Shown here piece after piece: positions 36,267-43,419 of a stretch of 64,000 nt of DNA (its first letter is position 1; each line of letters opens with the position of its first letter). The stretch comes from CAWCUU01 sp963798855. GTDB taxonomy: Bacteria > Gemmatimonadota > Gemmatimonadetes > Longimicrobiales > RSA9. A program made the position numbers and the translations under genes. The notes under the pieces were generated by a model. That model made no database searches, was not told where the DNA came from, and saw nothing but the letters and a program-made list of their open reading frames with translations. Location: positions 1,426,001 to 1,490,000 of the forward strand of contig CAWCUU010000002.1 in assembly GCA_963798855.1 (NCBI GenBank), written 5' to 3'.

Positions 36267-36632
36267 TCAGGCGCCACCATCGCGGTCGAATTCCTTGATC
36301 GGCCGCACCTCGACGCTGCCGGTTCGCGCGCCGGGGATCCGCGCCGCGATCTGGATGGCGTCGTTCAGGTCGCGCGCCTCGATCATGTAGAAGCCGCCGA
36401 GCTGCTCCTTCGTCTCGGCGAACGGCCCATCGGTGGTGGACACCCGGCCGTTGCGCACGCGCACCGTCGTCGCCGTCTCCACCGGCTGGAGTGCGTCGCC
36501 GGCGAGGTGGTGCCCGCTCCCGCGGATCTCGTCGGTGAAACGAGAATACTCCTTCGTCATCGCCTCCAGCTCCTCCTTCGACAGCGAGGCGACATCGCGT
36601 TCGGTACGGTAGATCAGGCACAGGTACCGCAT
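36267..36632 (-). CDS. DGPF-domain (YCII-related) protein
   Basis: 121 residues. The diagnostic motif DGPFAETKEQLGGFYMIEA is complete, preceded by the ferredoxin-like MRYLCLIY strand and followed by GSVEVRPI. The start chosen preserves the MRYL strand; a longer frame to 36740 has no homology signal. The family has the YCII fold, a possible enzyme or ligand-binding domain, and is the standard genetic partner of ECF42 sigma factors. The ECF42 gene follows after 33 bp. Function unproven; a role in signalling to or being a target of the sigma factor is the accepted idea. Confidence 0.9.
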   Translation of the reverse strand: MRYLCLIYRTERDVASLSKEELEAMTKEYSRFTDEIRGSGHHLAGDALQPVETATTVRVRNGRVSTTDGPFAETKEQLGGFYMIEARDLNDAIQIAARIPGARTGSVEVRPIKEFDRDGGA

Positions 36633-36763
36633 GGCTCCCTCCGGAAAAACGGTTCGAAAACGAACGTGGCCGTGAAGTAGTCGTTCGGGAAGGACCGGAA
36701 TCGACAGGAGGTGGCCCTCGAAGCCGCCTTTCGCGATCATCGGGCGAGCGCGCGATCCTGGCC

Positions 36764-37240
36764 TCAGGCGCGTCGCTTCGCCGCCGGCGCGCCGCGCACG
36801 AACGCGATGTAGTCCGTCGCCGCCGGCTCGAACCCCGCGGAGCGGAGCAGCAGCGCCACCTGGCCGCGGTGGTAGGAGGCGTGGAGCAGGGATTGTGACA
36901 GCATGTCTGCGAGCCTCGAGGCGAACTCGAGGCCATCGCTGTTGCGGTAGCGTGCCGACTCCCGCAGCGCATCGACGTCGAAGCCGTCCAGCAGCTCACG
37001 GTAACCGAGGGCGTTCCGCGCGGCGAGCTCCGCGCACGCGTCGAGGTCCGCGTCCGGCCACACCGCGACTTCCGCCATCTCGCCCCGCATCCGCTGCAGC
37101 CAGACGTGCTCCGCTCCCAGCACGTGCGCCATGATCTCGAGCGCCTGCGCGGGCTCGCCGCCCGATGCCCGCAGCGCCTCCAGCATTCGGTGGTCCGCCC
37201 ATTCCATGTGCGCGACCCAGCCGCGCAGTGTGTCGATCAT
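36764..37240 (-). CDS. DinB family protein
   Basis: 158 residues. The four-helix DinB pattern is clear: GWVAHMEWADHRMLEAL with an N-terminal His, LEIMAHVLGAEHVWL with His in helix 2, and LLHASYHRGQVALLLRSAG with the terminal metal His pair. The residue set needed for a three-His metal site is present. It is probably a metal-dependent hydrolase or thiol-transferase of unknown substrate. It is flanked on the same strand by EamA (upstream) and DGPF (downstream). This is one of three DinB genes in the window, too diverged to be recent copies. Confidence 0.88.
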   Translation of the reverse strand: MIDTLRGWVAHMEWADHRMLEALRASGGEPAQALEIMAHVLGAEHVWLQRMRGEMAEVAVWPDADLDACAELAARNALGYRELLDGFDVDALRESARYRNSDGLEFASRLADMLSQSLLHASYHRGQVALLLRSAGFEPAATDYIAFVRGAPAAKRRA

Positions 37241-37260
37241 GCTCGTTCGCGTCCTCGAGC

Positions 37261-38208
37261 TCACGCCGCCCGCCTCCGCGCCGCCGCGGGCTCGCGCGGC
37301 CGCGAGACCGGTCGGTCGACGATCACGTGCCTCAGCGCGATCACCGCCGCCAGAATCACGCCCGCCGCCGCTAGCGTGCCGATCCCGATCGGCTCCGCGT
37401 GCAGCAGCCAGCCGAGCAGCAGCGCCACGACGGGGTTCACGTACGCGTGCGTCGAGACCAGCGCCGGCGACGTCACCTGCAGCAGCCAGTGGAACGCCGT
37501 GTACGCGACGATCGAGCCGAACACGACGAGGTACCCGAGCGCCAGCAGCGACGGCACGCTCACCGCCGCCGCATCCACGCCGCGCCACTCCCCGAGCGCC
37601 AGCCCCACCGGAAGCAGCAGCGCCGCGCCCGACAACAGCTCCAGCGACGTCGCCATCAGCGCCAATGCCGGCACCGGCGACAGGCGCGACTTCCGCGCGC
37701 CGATACCCCACAGCGCGGCGGCCCCGAGAACCGCGAGCGCACCGGCCGGATTCACGCCGCCGCTGTGCCACGGCGTCGCCACCAGCGCCACGCCACCCAG
37801 CCCGAGCACCACCGCTGCCAGCGCCCCCGCGCGCCGGCGCAGTCGCGGGTCCAGCAGTACCACGAAGAGCGGAGACGTCGCCCCCAGCAGCGCCGCGACC
37901 CCGGACGGCACCGTGCGCTCCGCCAGGGCGACCAGGCCGTACGCGCCGAACAGGAATACCGCCAGCCGCGCCGCCGCCAGCCACGCCCCCCGCCCCGGCC
38001 ACGGCTCGCCGCGCAGTCGTGCCCACCCCAGCAGGATGCCGCCGGCAAGAACGCAGCGCACGCTCACCATCAGCAGCGGCGGCATCGTCTCCACAGCCAC
38101 CGCGATCGCCAGGTAGGTCGAGCCCCAGATGCCGTAAACGGCCGCGAAGGCCGCAACGACGAGCGCGCGCGAGGGCGACGTCGCCCCGCGCGCGCCGGTA
38201 CCGCTCAC
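37261..38208 (-). CDS. EamA family (DMT) transporter
   Basis: 315 residues from GTG 38208; an upstream GTG at 38319 would add a Gly/Ala/Arg-rich tail without hydrophobic structure. Ten helices in two EamA halves: AVYGIWGSTYLAI in helix 1, ERTVPSGVAALLGATSPLF at the end of the first half, and GSIVAYTAFHWLLQV with PVVALLLGWLL in the second, typical of the RhaT/YedA-like group. Probably exports a metabolite or amino acid across the inner membrane. It is divergent from a CGNR transcription factor gene (38467), its most likely regulator. Confidence 0.88.
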   Translation of the reverse strand: MSGTGARGATSPSRALVVAAFAAVYGIWGSTYLAIAVAVETMPPLLMVSVRCVLAGGILLGWARLRGEPWPGRGAWLAAARLAVFLFGAYGLVALAERTVPSGVAALLGATSPLFVVLLDPRLRRRAGALAAVVLGLGGVALVATPWHSGGVNPAGALAVLGAAALWGIGARKSRLSPVPALALMATSLELLSGAALLLPVGLALGEWRGVDAAAVSVPSLLALGYLVVFGSIVAYTAFHWLLQVTSPALVSTHAYVNPVVALLLGWLLHAEPIGIGTLAAAGVILAAVIALRHVIVDRPVSRPREPAAARRRAA

Positions 38209-38410
38209 GCGCTCCGGCTCCGGGGACCGCGCGCGTCCCGTCGCCACGGCTCCGGCCCCGCCAGCGGCGGCTGCGAGTCCGCCGTCGACGCCACGAACGC
38301 GAGCCAGCCCCGCGCCCACGCCCGGCCGGCCCTCCGCAACAGTCCCTCTCGCCGCCTCGCCGTCGTCCTGCTCCGCACGTCGCGCATCCGTTCCTCCTTG
38401 TGGGCACCGG

Positions 38411-38460
38411 TAACCTGCGTTATGGTGGTTATAAGATGGAGGGGAGGTTCTAACCTGTCA
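38411..38460. promoter_or_regulatory. Divergent control region with direct repeat TAACCTG
   Basis: TAACCTGCG (38411) and TAACCTGTC (38451) lie 40 bp, about four helical turns, apart in an unusually AT-rich stretch between EamA and CGNR; GTTATAAG at about 38428 could be a -10-like element. They are candidate sites for the CGNR protein; no binding evidence. Confidence 0.4.
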
Positions 38461-38466
38461 AGAGCG

Positions 38467-39120
38467 ATGATGACAGTTATACCCGGGCAGAACTGGGAGC
38501 CCATCGAGAGCTATGATCCGGTGGGCGGGAACGTCGCACTCGACCTGGTCAATACGTCGAGCGCGAGGAAGTTCCCGACGCCGCACGAGAAGCTGTTCGT
38601 ATACGACGACCTCGTCGTATGGGGCGAGCGGACGGGCCTGCTGGACGCGGACGGCGCGGCGGAGCTGCGCACGGCGGCCGAGGCGCGGCCGGCCGTGGCG
38701 CAGGCGGTTCTGGAGCGGGCGCTCGAGTTGCGCGAGGCGCTCTATCGGGTATTCGCGGCCGTCGCCGGCGAGGGCGAGCCGCCCGCGTCCGACCTGGAGC
38801 TGTTGAACGCGTACCTGGCGGAGGCGGCGTCGCACCGGCGGGTCGAGCGTCGCGGCGACGGCTGGGCGTGGAGCTGGGACGCGACGGACGAGCCACTCGC
38901 GGAGCTGCTGTGGCCGGCGGCGTGGGCGGCCGGCGAGCTGCTGGCAGAAGGCGACCTGACGCGGGTGAAGGAGTGCGGCAGCGAGAACTGCAACTGGCTC
39001 TTCGTGGACCTCAGCCGCAACCGCAGCCGCCGCTGGTGCGACATGAAGGACTGCGGCAACCGCGCGAAAGCGAGGAGGCACTACCGACGGGTGCGGGGTG
39101 GAGCTGGAAGCGTGGAGTGA
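38467..39120 (+). CDS. CGNR zinc-finger transcription factor (ABATE domain)
   Basis: 217 residues. The N-terminal ABATE-like region (about 10-160) contains DPVGGNVALDLVNT and ALELREALYRVFAAV. The C-terminal zinc finger has CGSENCNWLF, then WCDMKDCGNRAKARRHYRR, i.e. the Cys pairs and the CGNR signature. Such proteins are stress-linked DNA-binding regulators, often divergently transcribed from transporters. Here the neighbour is the EamA gene. Two ATGs (38467 and 38470) are adjacent and either could be the start. It converges on the DUF4442 gene. Confidence 0.9.
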   Translation: MMTVIPGQNWEPIESYDPVGGNVALDLVNTSSARKFPTPHEKLFVYDDLVVWGERTGLLDADGAAELRTAAEARPAVAQAVLERALELREALYRVFAAVAGEGEPPASDLELLNAYLAEAASHRRVERRGDGWAWSWDATDEPLAELLWPAAWAAGELLAEGDLTRVKECGSENCNWLFVDLSRNRSRRWCDMKDCGNRAKARRHYRRVRGGAGSVE

Positions 39121-39142
39121 GAGATTCACGCTTCACGGCAGC

Positions 39143-39640
39143 TCAGCTTCGAGCTTGGAAGTTCGAGCTTCTCAGATTCCAGGTGGCCACGACGCGGGCG
39201 ACGATTGCGCCCTCGCTGTTGCGGAGGGCACCGGCGACTTCGTGGTGCATCTCGCCGTCCACGGCCGGCGCGGCGCAGACGCACTCGGCCTCGATCAGGC
39301 CGTGCGCCTTGCGGACGAACTCGATGGAGAGGGCGGTGGGGATGCCGCGTACGCCGGGCGGAAGCGCGGTGGTGAGGGCGAGGCCTGTGGTGAGCTCGCC
39401 GAGGTTCATCAGCGCGATGGCGTGCAGCGATCCGAGGTGGTTGCGCAGGCGCGGGCGGTCGCGCATGCATACGCGCGCGCGGCCGGGCTCCAGCTCCAGC
39501 ACGACGGGCGCGATCGTGCCGCTGTAGGGCGCCGTCCGACCGACCAGCCAGCCGAAGAGCCGGCCGCCGCCCGGCCAGCCGCGCACGCGTCGCCACGTCG
39601 CCAGGAGGCGGGCGCCGGCGGCCGCAGGGTCGGAGGTCAT
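39143..39640 (-). CDS. DUF4442 hotdog-fold thioesterase-like protein
   Basis: 165 residues. Hotdog features are present: MRDRPRLRNHLGSLHAIALMNLGE, with the Asn-His-x-x-Ser/Leu-His helix start typical of DUF4442 and the PaaI-like superfamily, and ALSIEFVRKAHGLIEAEC strands. A catalytic role on acyl thioesters is possible; substrate unknown. The C-terminal SSNFQARS is encoded by a gene-edge TTCGAGC-like tract, so the original end may have been altered. It converges with the CGNR gene. The 266 bp to the next gene hold a 7-bp perfect palindrome at 39685-39705. Confidence 0.8.
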   Translation of the reverse strand: MTSDPAAAGARLLATWRRVRGWPGGGRLFGWLVGRTAPYSGTIAPVVLELEPGRARVCMRDRPRLRNHLGSLHAIALMNLGELTTGLALTTALPPGVRGIPTALSIEFVRKAHGLIEAECVCAAPAVDGEMHHEVAGALRNSEGAIVARVVATWNLRSSNFQARS

Positions 39641-39684
39641 CGGCGGGATCCCTCCGGCTCCGGCTCCGGCAGCGAAAGCGCGAT

Positions 39685-39705
39685 GGCCCGGAAATCATCC
39701 GGGCC
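39685..39705. promoter_or_regulatory. Perfect palindrome in a divergent intergenic region
   Basis: GGCCCGG and CCGGGCC are separated by 7 bp between the divergently transcribed DUF4442 and DGPF genes. It cannot be a terminator for either gene, so an operator or a leader hairpin is more likely. No protein can be assigned. Confidence 0.35.
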
Positions 39706-39906
39706 GAGCGGCATAGGAAGGCTCGTGGTCACACGCACTTAATGGCTCGGCGGGCGGGTCGGGTCAAGCCGCCCGAACGGTTGCGGTTCGAAGCTCATCC
39801 CTCATCTGTCGATTCCCGCTGGCCTCGTTCGTCGACAGTATGGAGCCGCAATTCGAGCGGCCGGGGCGGTGTCGGCTCCGAACCCCTACCGGAAGGAGAC
39901 ACGACG

Positions 39907-40335
39907 ATGCGATTCATGGTGATGGTGAAGGCGAACGCGGACACGGAGGCGGGCGTACTTCCGAGCGAGGAGCTGCTGACGGAGATGGGCAGGTTCAACG
40001 AGGAGCTGGTGAAGGCCGGCGTGATGCTGGCCGGGGAGGGGCTGCAGCCGAGCTCGAAGGGCGCGCGTATCTACTTCTCCGGCAAGGAGCGCAGGGTGGT
40101 GGACGGTCCGTTCGCGGAGACGAAGGAGTTGGTCGCCGGATTCTGGCTGATCCAGGCGCGCTCGAAGGAGGAGGCGGTCGAATGGTTCAAACGCTGCCCG
40201 AACCCGACCGGCGACATCGGCCAGGTCGAGATCCGTCAGGTGTTCGAGCTGGAGGACTTCGGCGATGCGGCGACGCCGGAGGTGCGGGAGCAGGAGGAGA
40301 AGCGGCGGGCGCAGGTCGCGGCGAAGCAGGGGTAG
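39907..40335 (+). CDS. DGPF-domain (YCII-related) protein, second copy
   Basis: 142 residues. It starts with a ferredoxin-like MRFMVMVKAN strand and has VVDGPFAETKELVAGFWLIQA. The C-terminal tail is charged and helical (EVREQEEKRRAQVAAKQG), longer than in the first copy. The ATG follows an AAGGAG ribosome binding site. As with the gene at 36267 the expected partner is an ECF42 sigma factor, which is present at 41863; here two genes (propeller and MoaD-like) lie between them on the same strand with tight spacing. Confidence 0.9.
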   Translation: MRFMVMVKANADTEAGVLPSEELLTEMGRFNEELVKAGVMLAGEGLQPSSKGARIYFSGKERRVVDGPFAETKELVAGFWLIQARSKEEAVEWFKRCPNPTGDIGQVEIRQVFELEDFGDAATPEVREQEEKRRAQVAAKQG

Positions 40336-40408
40336 TCGGAGTGGCTGGATCCGTGGATCCACGTTCGGCCCGTGACGACGGGCAACGGTTCAGCGAAAGG
40401 GGAGAGCC

Positions 40409-41524
40409 ATGAGCGGCGTACGGGTGCTGGTCGGCACGCGCAAGGGCGCGTTCATCCTGACGGCCGACGGAAAGCGGGACCGCTGGAAGGTGGACGGCCC
40501 GCACTTCGGCGGCTGGGAGATGTACCACCTGAAGGGCTCGCCGGCCGATCCGGACCGGCTGTATGCGTCGCAGTCCACGGGCTGGTTCGGTCAGCTGATC
40601 CAGCGCTCCGATGACGGCGGCCGCACGTGGGAGCCCGTCGGCAACGAGTTCGCCTACGAGGGAGTGCCGGGCACACATCAGTGGTACAATGGCACGCCGC
40701 ACCCGTGGGAGTTCAAGCGCGTCTGGCACCTCGAGCCGTCACTCACCGACCCCGACACCGTCTACGCCGGGGTCGAGGACGCGGCGATCTTCCGGTCGGA
40801 CAATGGCGGGAAGAGCTGGCGAGAGCTGGCCGGCCTGCGCGGCCACGACACCGGCTCGAAGTGGGCGCCCGGCGCGGGCGGGCTGTGCCTGCACACGATC
40901 CTGCTGGACCCGACCGATCCGGGCCGGATCTTCGTCGCGATCTCGTCGGCGGGCGCGTTCCGCAGCGACGACGCCGGCGAGACGTGGAAGCCGATCAACC
41001 GCGGGCTCCGCTCGCAGTACATCCCGGACCCGGAGGCGGAGGTGGGGCACTGCGTGCACCGCATCGCGATGCACCCCTCGCGGCCGAGCGTGCTCTTCAT
41101 GCAGAAGCACTGGGACGTGCTGCGCAGCGACGACGCGGGCGACACGTGGCACGAGGTGAGCGGCAACCTGCCGACGGACTTCGGCTTCCCGATCCTGGTG
41201 CACTCCCACGAGCCGGAGACGGTCTACGTCGTGCCGATCAAGAGCGACTCGGAGCACTATCCGCCGGACGCCAAGCTGCGCGTCTACCGCAGCCGCACCG
41301 GCGGCGAGGAGTGGGAGCCGCTGACGAAGGGGCTGCCGCAGGAGAACTGCTACGTGAACGTGCTGCGCGACGCGATGGCCGCGGACACGCTCGACGGGTG
41401 CGGCATCTACTTCGGCACGACCGGCGGCCAGGTCTATGCGTCCAGTGATGGAGGGGACACGTGGTCCGCGATCGTTCGGGACCTGCCGGCGGTGATGTCC
41501 GTCGAGGTCCAGACGCTGCCATGA
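40409..41524 (+). CDS. BNR/Asp-box beta-propeller protein
   Basis: 371 residues with no signal peptide, so it is probably cytoplasmic. Regular Asp-box repeats are readable: SDDGGRTW, SDNGGKSW, SDDAGETW, SDDAGDTW, SRTGGEEW and SSDGGDTW, giving a six- or seven-bladed propeller like sialidase, Vps10 or YCF48 folds. No sialidase Arg triad or FRIP motif is evident, so enzymatic sialidase activity is not supported. The stop overlaps the MoaD-like ATG by 4 bp (ATGA), implying translational coupling and a joint function. It lies between the DGPF and ECF42 genes. Confidence 0.88.
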   Translation: MSGVRVLVGTRKGAFILTADGKRDRWKVDGPHFGGWEMYHLKGSPADPDRLYASQSTGWFGQLIQRSDDGGRTWEPVGNEFAYEGVPGTHQWYNGTPHPWEFKRVWHLEPSLTDPDTVYAGVEDAAIFRSDNGGKSWRELAGLRGHDTGSKWAPGAGGLCLHTILLDPTDPGRIFVAISSAGAFRSDDAGETWKPINRGLRSQYIPDPEAEVGHCVHRIAMHPSRPSVLFMQKHWDVLRSDDAGDTWHEVSGNLPTDFGFPILVHSHEPETVYVVPIKSDSEHYPPDAKLRVYRSRTGGEEWEPLTKGLPQENCYVNVLRDAMAADTLDGCGIYFGTTGGQVYASSDGGDTWSAIVRDLPAVMSVEVQTLP

Positions 41525-41817
41525 TCCGCGTCGTGCTTCCTCCGCACCTGCGCACGCTCGCGCGAGTGGGCGGTGAGGTCGAGCTCGACCTCGAGGGCCC
41601 GGTCACCGCGCGCCGGGTCCTCGACGTGCTCGAGGAGCGCTACCCGATGCTGCGCGGCACGATCCGCGATCACGGCACCCATCGGCGCCGCGACTTCGTC
41701 CGCTTCTTCGCGTGCGAGGAGGACCTGTCGCACGACTCGCCGGACGCGGAGCTGCCGGCGGAGGTGGCCGAGGGGAAGGAGCCGTTCGTGGTGCTGGGGG
41801 CGCTGGCGGGGGGCTGA
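41521..41817 (+). CDS. MoaD/ThiS-like ubiquitin-fold protein ending in Gly-Gly
   Basis: 98 residues. The beta-grasp pattern (IRVVLPPHLRTLARVGGEVEL, VTARRVLDVLEERYPMLRG) ends in Gly97-Gly98, the site adenylated by E1-like enzymes and thiocarboxylated in sulfur carriers. The ATG overlaps the propeller stop by 4 bp. No E1-like ThiF/MoeB, MoaE or ThiG gene lies in the window. It may be a sulfur carrier or a protein modifier; the tight coupling to a propeller suggests the propeller is its partner or target (inference). The ECF42 gene starts 46 bp later. Confidence 0.82.
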   Translation: MIRVVLPPHLRTLARVGGEVELDLEGPVTARRVLDVLEERYPMLRGTIRDHGTHRRRDFVRFFACEEDLSHDSPDAELPAEVAEGKEPFVVLGALAGG

Positions 41818-41862
41818 TTCTGCGGCGACCACTTGAACTCTCGACTTCCTTCAGGAGCGGCC

Positions 41863-43131
41863 GTGGCAGCAGCGGGATCCGAGGTGCACCGGGCGATCGA
41901 CGCGGTGTGGCGCATCGAGTCGCCGCGTCTGATCGCGAGCCTGGCGCGCATGGTCGGCGACATCGGGCTGGCGGAGGACCTGGCGCAGGACGCGCTGGTC
42001 GTCGCGCTCGAGAAGTGGCCGGAGTCGGGCGTGCCGGACCGGCCCGGCGCGTGGCTGATGGCGACGGCGAAGCGCCGTGCGATCGACCACTTCCGCCGCG
42101 ACCGCATGCTCGATCGCAAGCACGAGCAGCTCGGCTCCGAGCTCCAGGTGCGACAGGAGGAGGACGTGCCGGACATCGAGGGAGCGATCGACGATCCGGT
42201 GGGCGACGACATGCTGCGCCTGATCTTCACGGCGTGCCACCCCGTGCTCTCGACCGACGCCAGGGTCGCGCTGACGCTTCGTCTCATCGGAGGCCTCACG
42301 ACCGAGGAGGTCGCGCGTGCCTTCCTGGTGCCGGTGGCGACGCTGCAGCAACGGATCGTGCGGGCGAAGCGCACGCTGTCGGAAGCGCGCGTGCCGTACG
42401 AGGTGCCGCGCGGGCCCGACCTGGACGAACGGCTCACCTCGGTACTCGAGGTCATCTACCTGATCTTCAACGAGGGCTACTCCGCCACGGGCGGTGAGGA
42501 CTGGGTTCGACCGGCGCTGTGCGAGGACGCCCTTCGCCTCGGTCGCATCCTCGCCGAGCTCGCGCCGGAGGAGCCGGAGGTGCACGGCCTCGTCGCGCTG
42601 ATGGAGATACAGGCGTCCCGGCTGCGCGCGCGGCTCGGCCCGTCCGGCGAGCCGGTCCTGCTCGAGGACCAGGAGCGCGGGCGCTGGGACCAGCTCCTCA
42701 TCCGCCGCGGGCTGCTCGCGCTGCAGCGATCCCAGTGGCTCGGCGGCTCGCTCGGGCCCTACACGCTGCAGGCGGCGATCGCCGCCTGCCACGCACGCGC
42801 CGGCTCGGCCGAGGACACGGACTGGCAGCGGATCGCCGCGCTCTACGACGCGCTCGCGCAGCTCGCGCCCTCGCCCGTCGTCGAGCTGAACCGCGCGGTC
42901 GCGCTGTCGAGGGCGTTCGGGCCGGAAGCCGGCCTCGAGCTCGTCGACGCGCTCGGCGTCGAGCCGTCGCTTCGGTCCTACCACCTGCTCCCGGCGGTGC
43001 GCGCCGACCTGCTGCTCCGCCTCGGTCGCCGCGACGAGGCGAGGGCCGAGCTCGAGCGCGCCGCGTCGCTGACGAAGAACGAGCGCGAGCGCACGCTGCT
43101 GCTGGACCGCGCGGCGGCGTGCGCCGGCTGA
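41863..43131 (+). CDS. ECF42-type RNA polymerase sigma factor, second copy
   Basis: 422 residues from GTG 41863, chosen because AGGAG lies 7 nt upstream; a TTG at 41833 lacks this. Region 2 reads SPRLIASLARMVGDIGLAED and region 4 LTLRLIGGLTTEEVARAFL. The C-terminal helical extension includes FNEGYSATGGEDWVRPALCEDALRLGR and VELNRAVALSRAFG. Compared with the copy at 34905 it has the same architecture but a diverged sequence, so this is an old duplication or separate acquisition. It probably directs its own operon (39907 onward). Confidence 0.9.
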   Translation: MAAAGSEVHRAIDAVWRIESPRLIASLARMVGDIGLAEDLAQDALVVALEKWPESGVPDRPGAWLMATAKRRAIDHFRRDRMLDRKHEQLGSELQVRQEEDVPDIEGAIDDPVGDDMLRLIFTACHPVLSTDARVALTLRLIGGLTTEEVARAFLVPVATLQQRIVRAKRTLSEARVPYEVPRGPDLDERLTSVLEVIYLIFNEGYSATGGEDWVRPALCEDALRLGRILAELAPEEPEVHGLVALMEIQASRLRARLGPSGEPVLLEDQERGRWDQLLIRRGLLALQRSQWLGGSLGPYTLQAAIAACHARAGSAEDTDWQRIAALYDALAQLAPSPVVELNRAVALSRAFGPEAGLELVDALGVEPSLRSYHLLPAVRADLLLRLGRRDEARAELERAASLTKNERERTLLLDRAAACAG

Positions 43132-43349
43132 CGCGACTCGAGACCGTCCGCTCCCGGGACCGCTCGTCCCACGAGCGCCCGTCCGCGCGCTCCCGATGCC
43201 GGGCTCCGGCACGCCGCCAAGATGTAGTGAGAATGAGGTTTGCGCCGTCTCGAGGAGTACTGGCGCCTTCCTTGAATGAACGGGCGCGCTAACGGCTCGC
43301 CACAGCTCTTCAGCGATCGGTTAGGGCGCTCGGCCCGAACTCCGAAGTC

Positions 43350-43391
43350 CGATCGGTTGGCCGATCGCCCCGATCACCGACCTGAGTGATC
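43350..43391. promoter_or_regulatory. Two adjacent palindromes upstream of the permease
   Basis: CGATCGG-TTGG-CCGATCG (43350-43367) and GATCAC-8 bp-GTGATC (43372-43391) lie 29-70 bp before the permease ATG. Both fit operator half-site geometry and share a GATC core. The rest of the 288-bp gap from 43132 shows no gene. The binding protein is unknown. Confidence 0.4.
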
Positions 43392-43419
43392 GGACCTAAT
43401 CTCAGCCGGAGACCTGGAC

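Noticed and set aside
40409..41524. Calling the propeller a sialidase
   Set aside because: Asp-boxes alone do not show sialidase activity; no FRIP motif or Arg triad is visible and there is no signal peptide.
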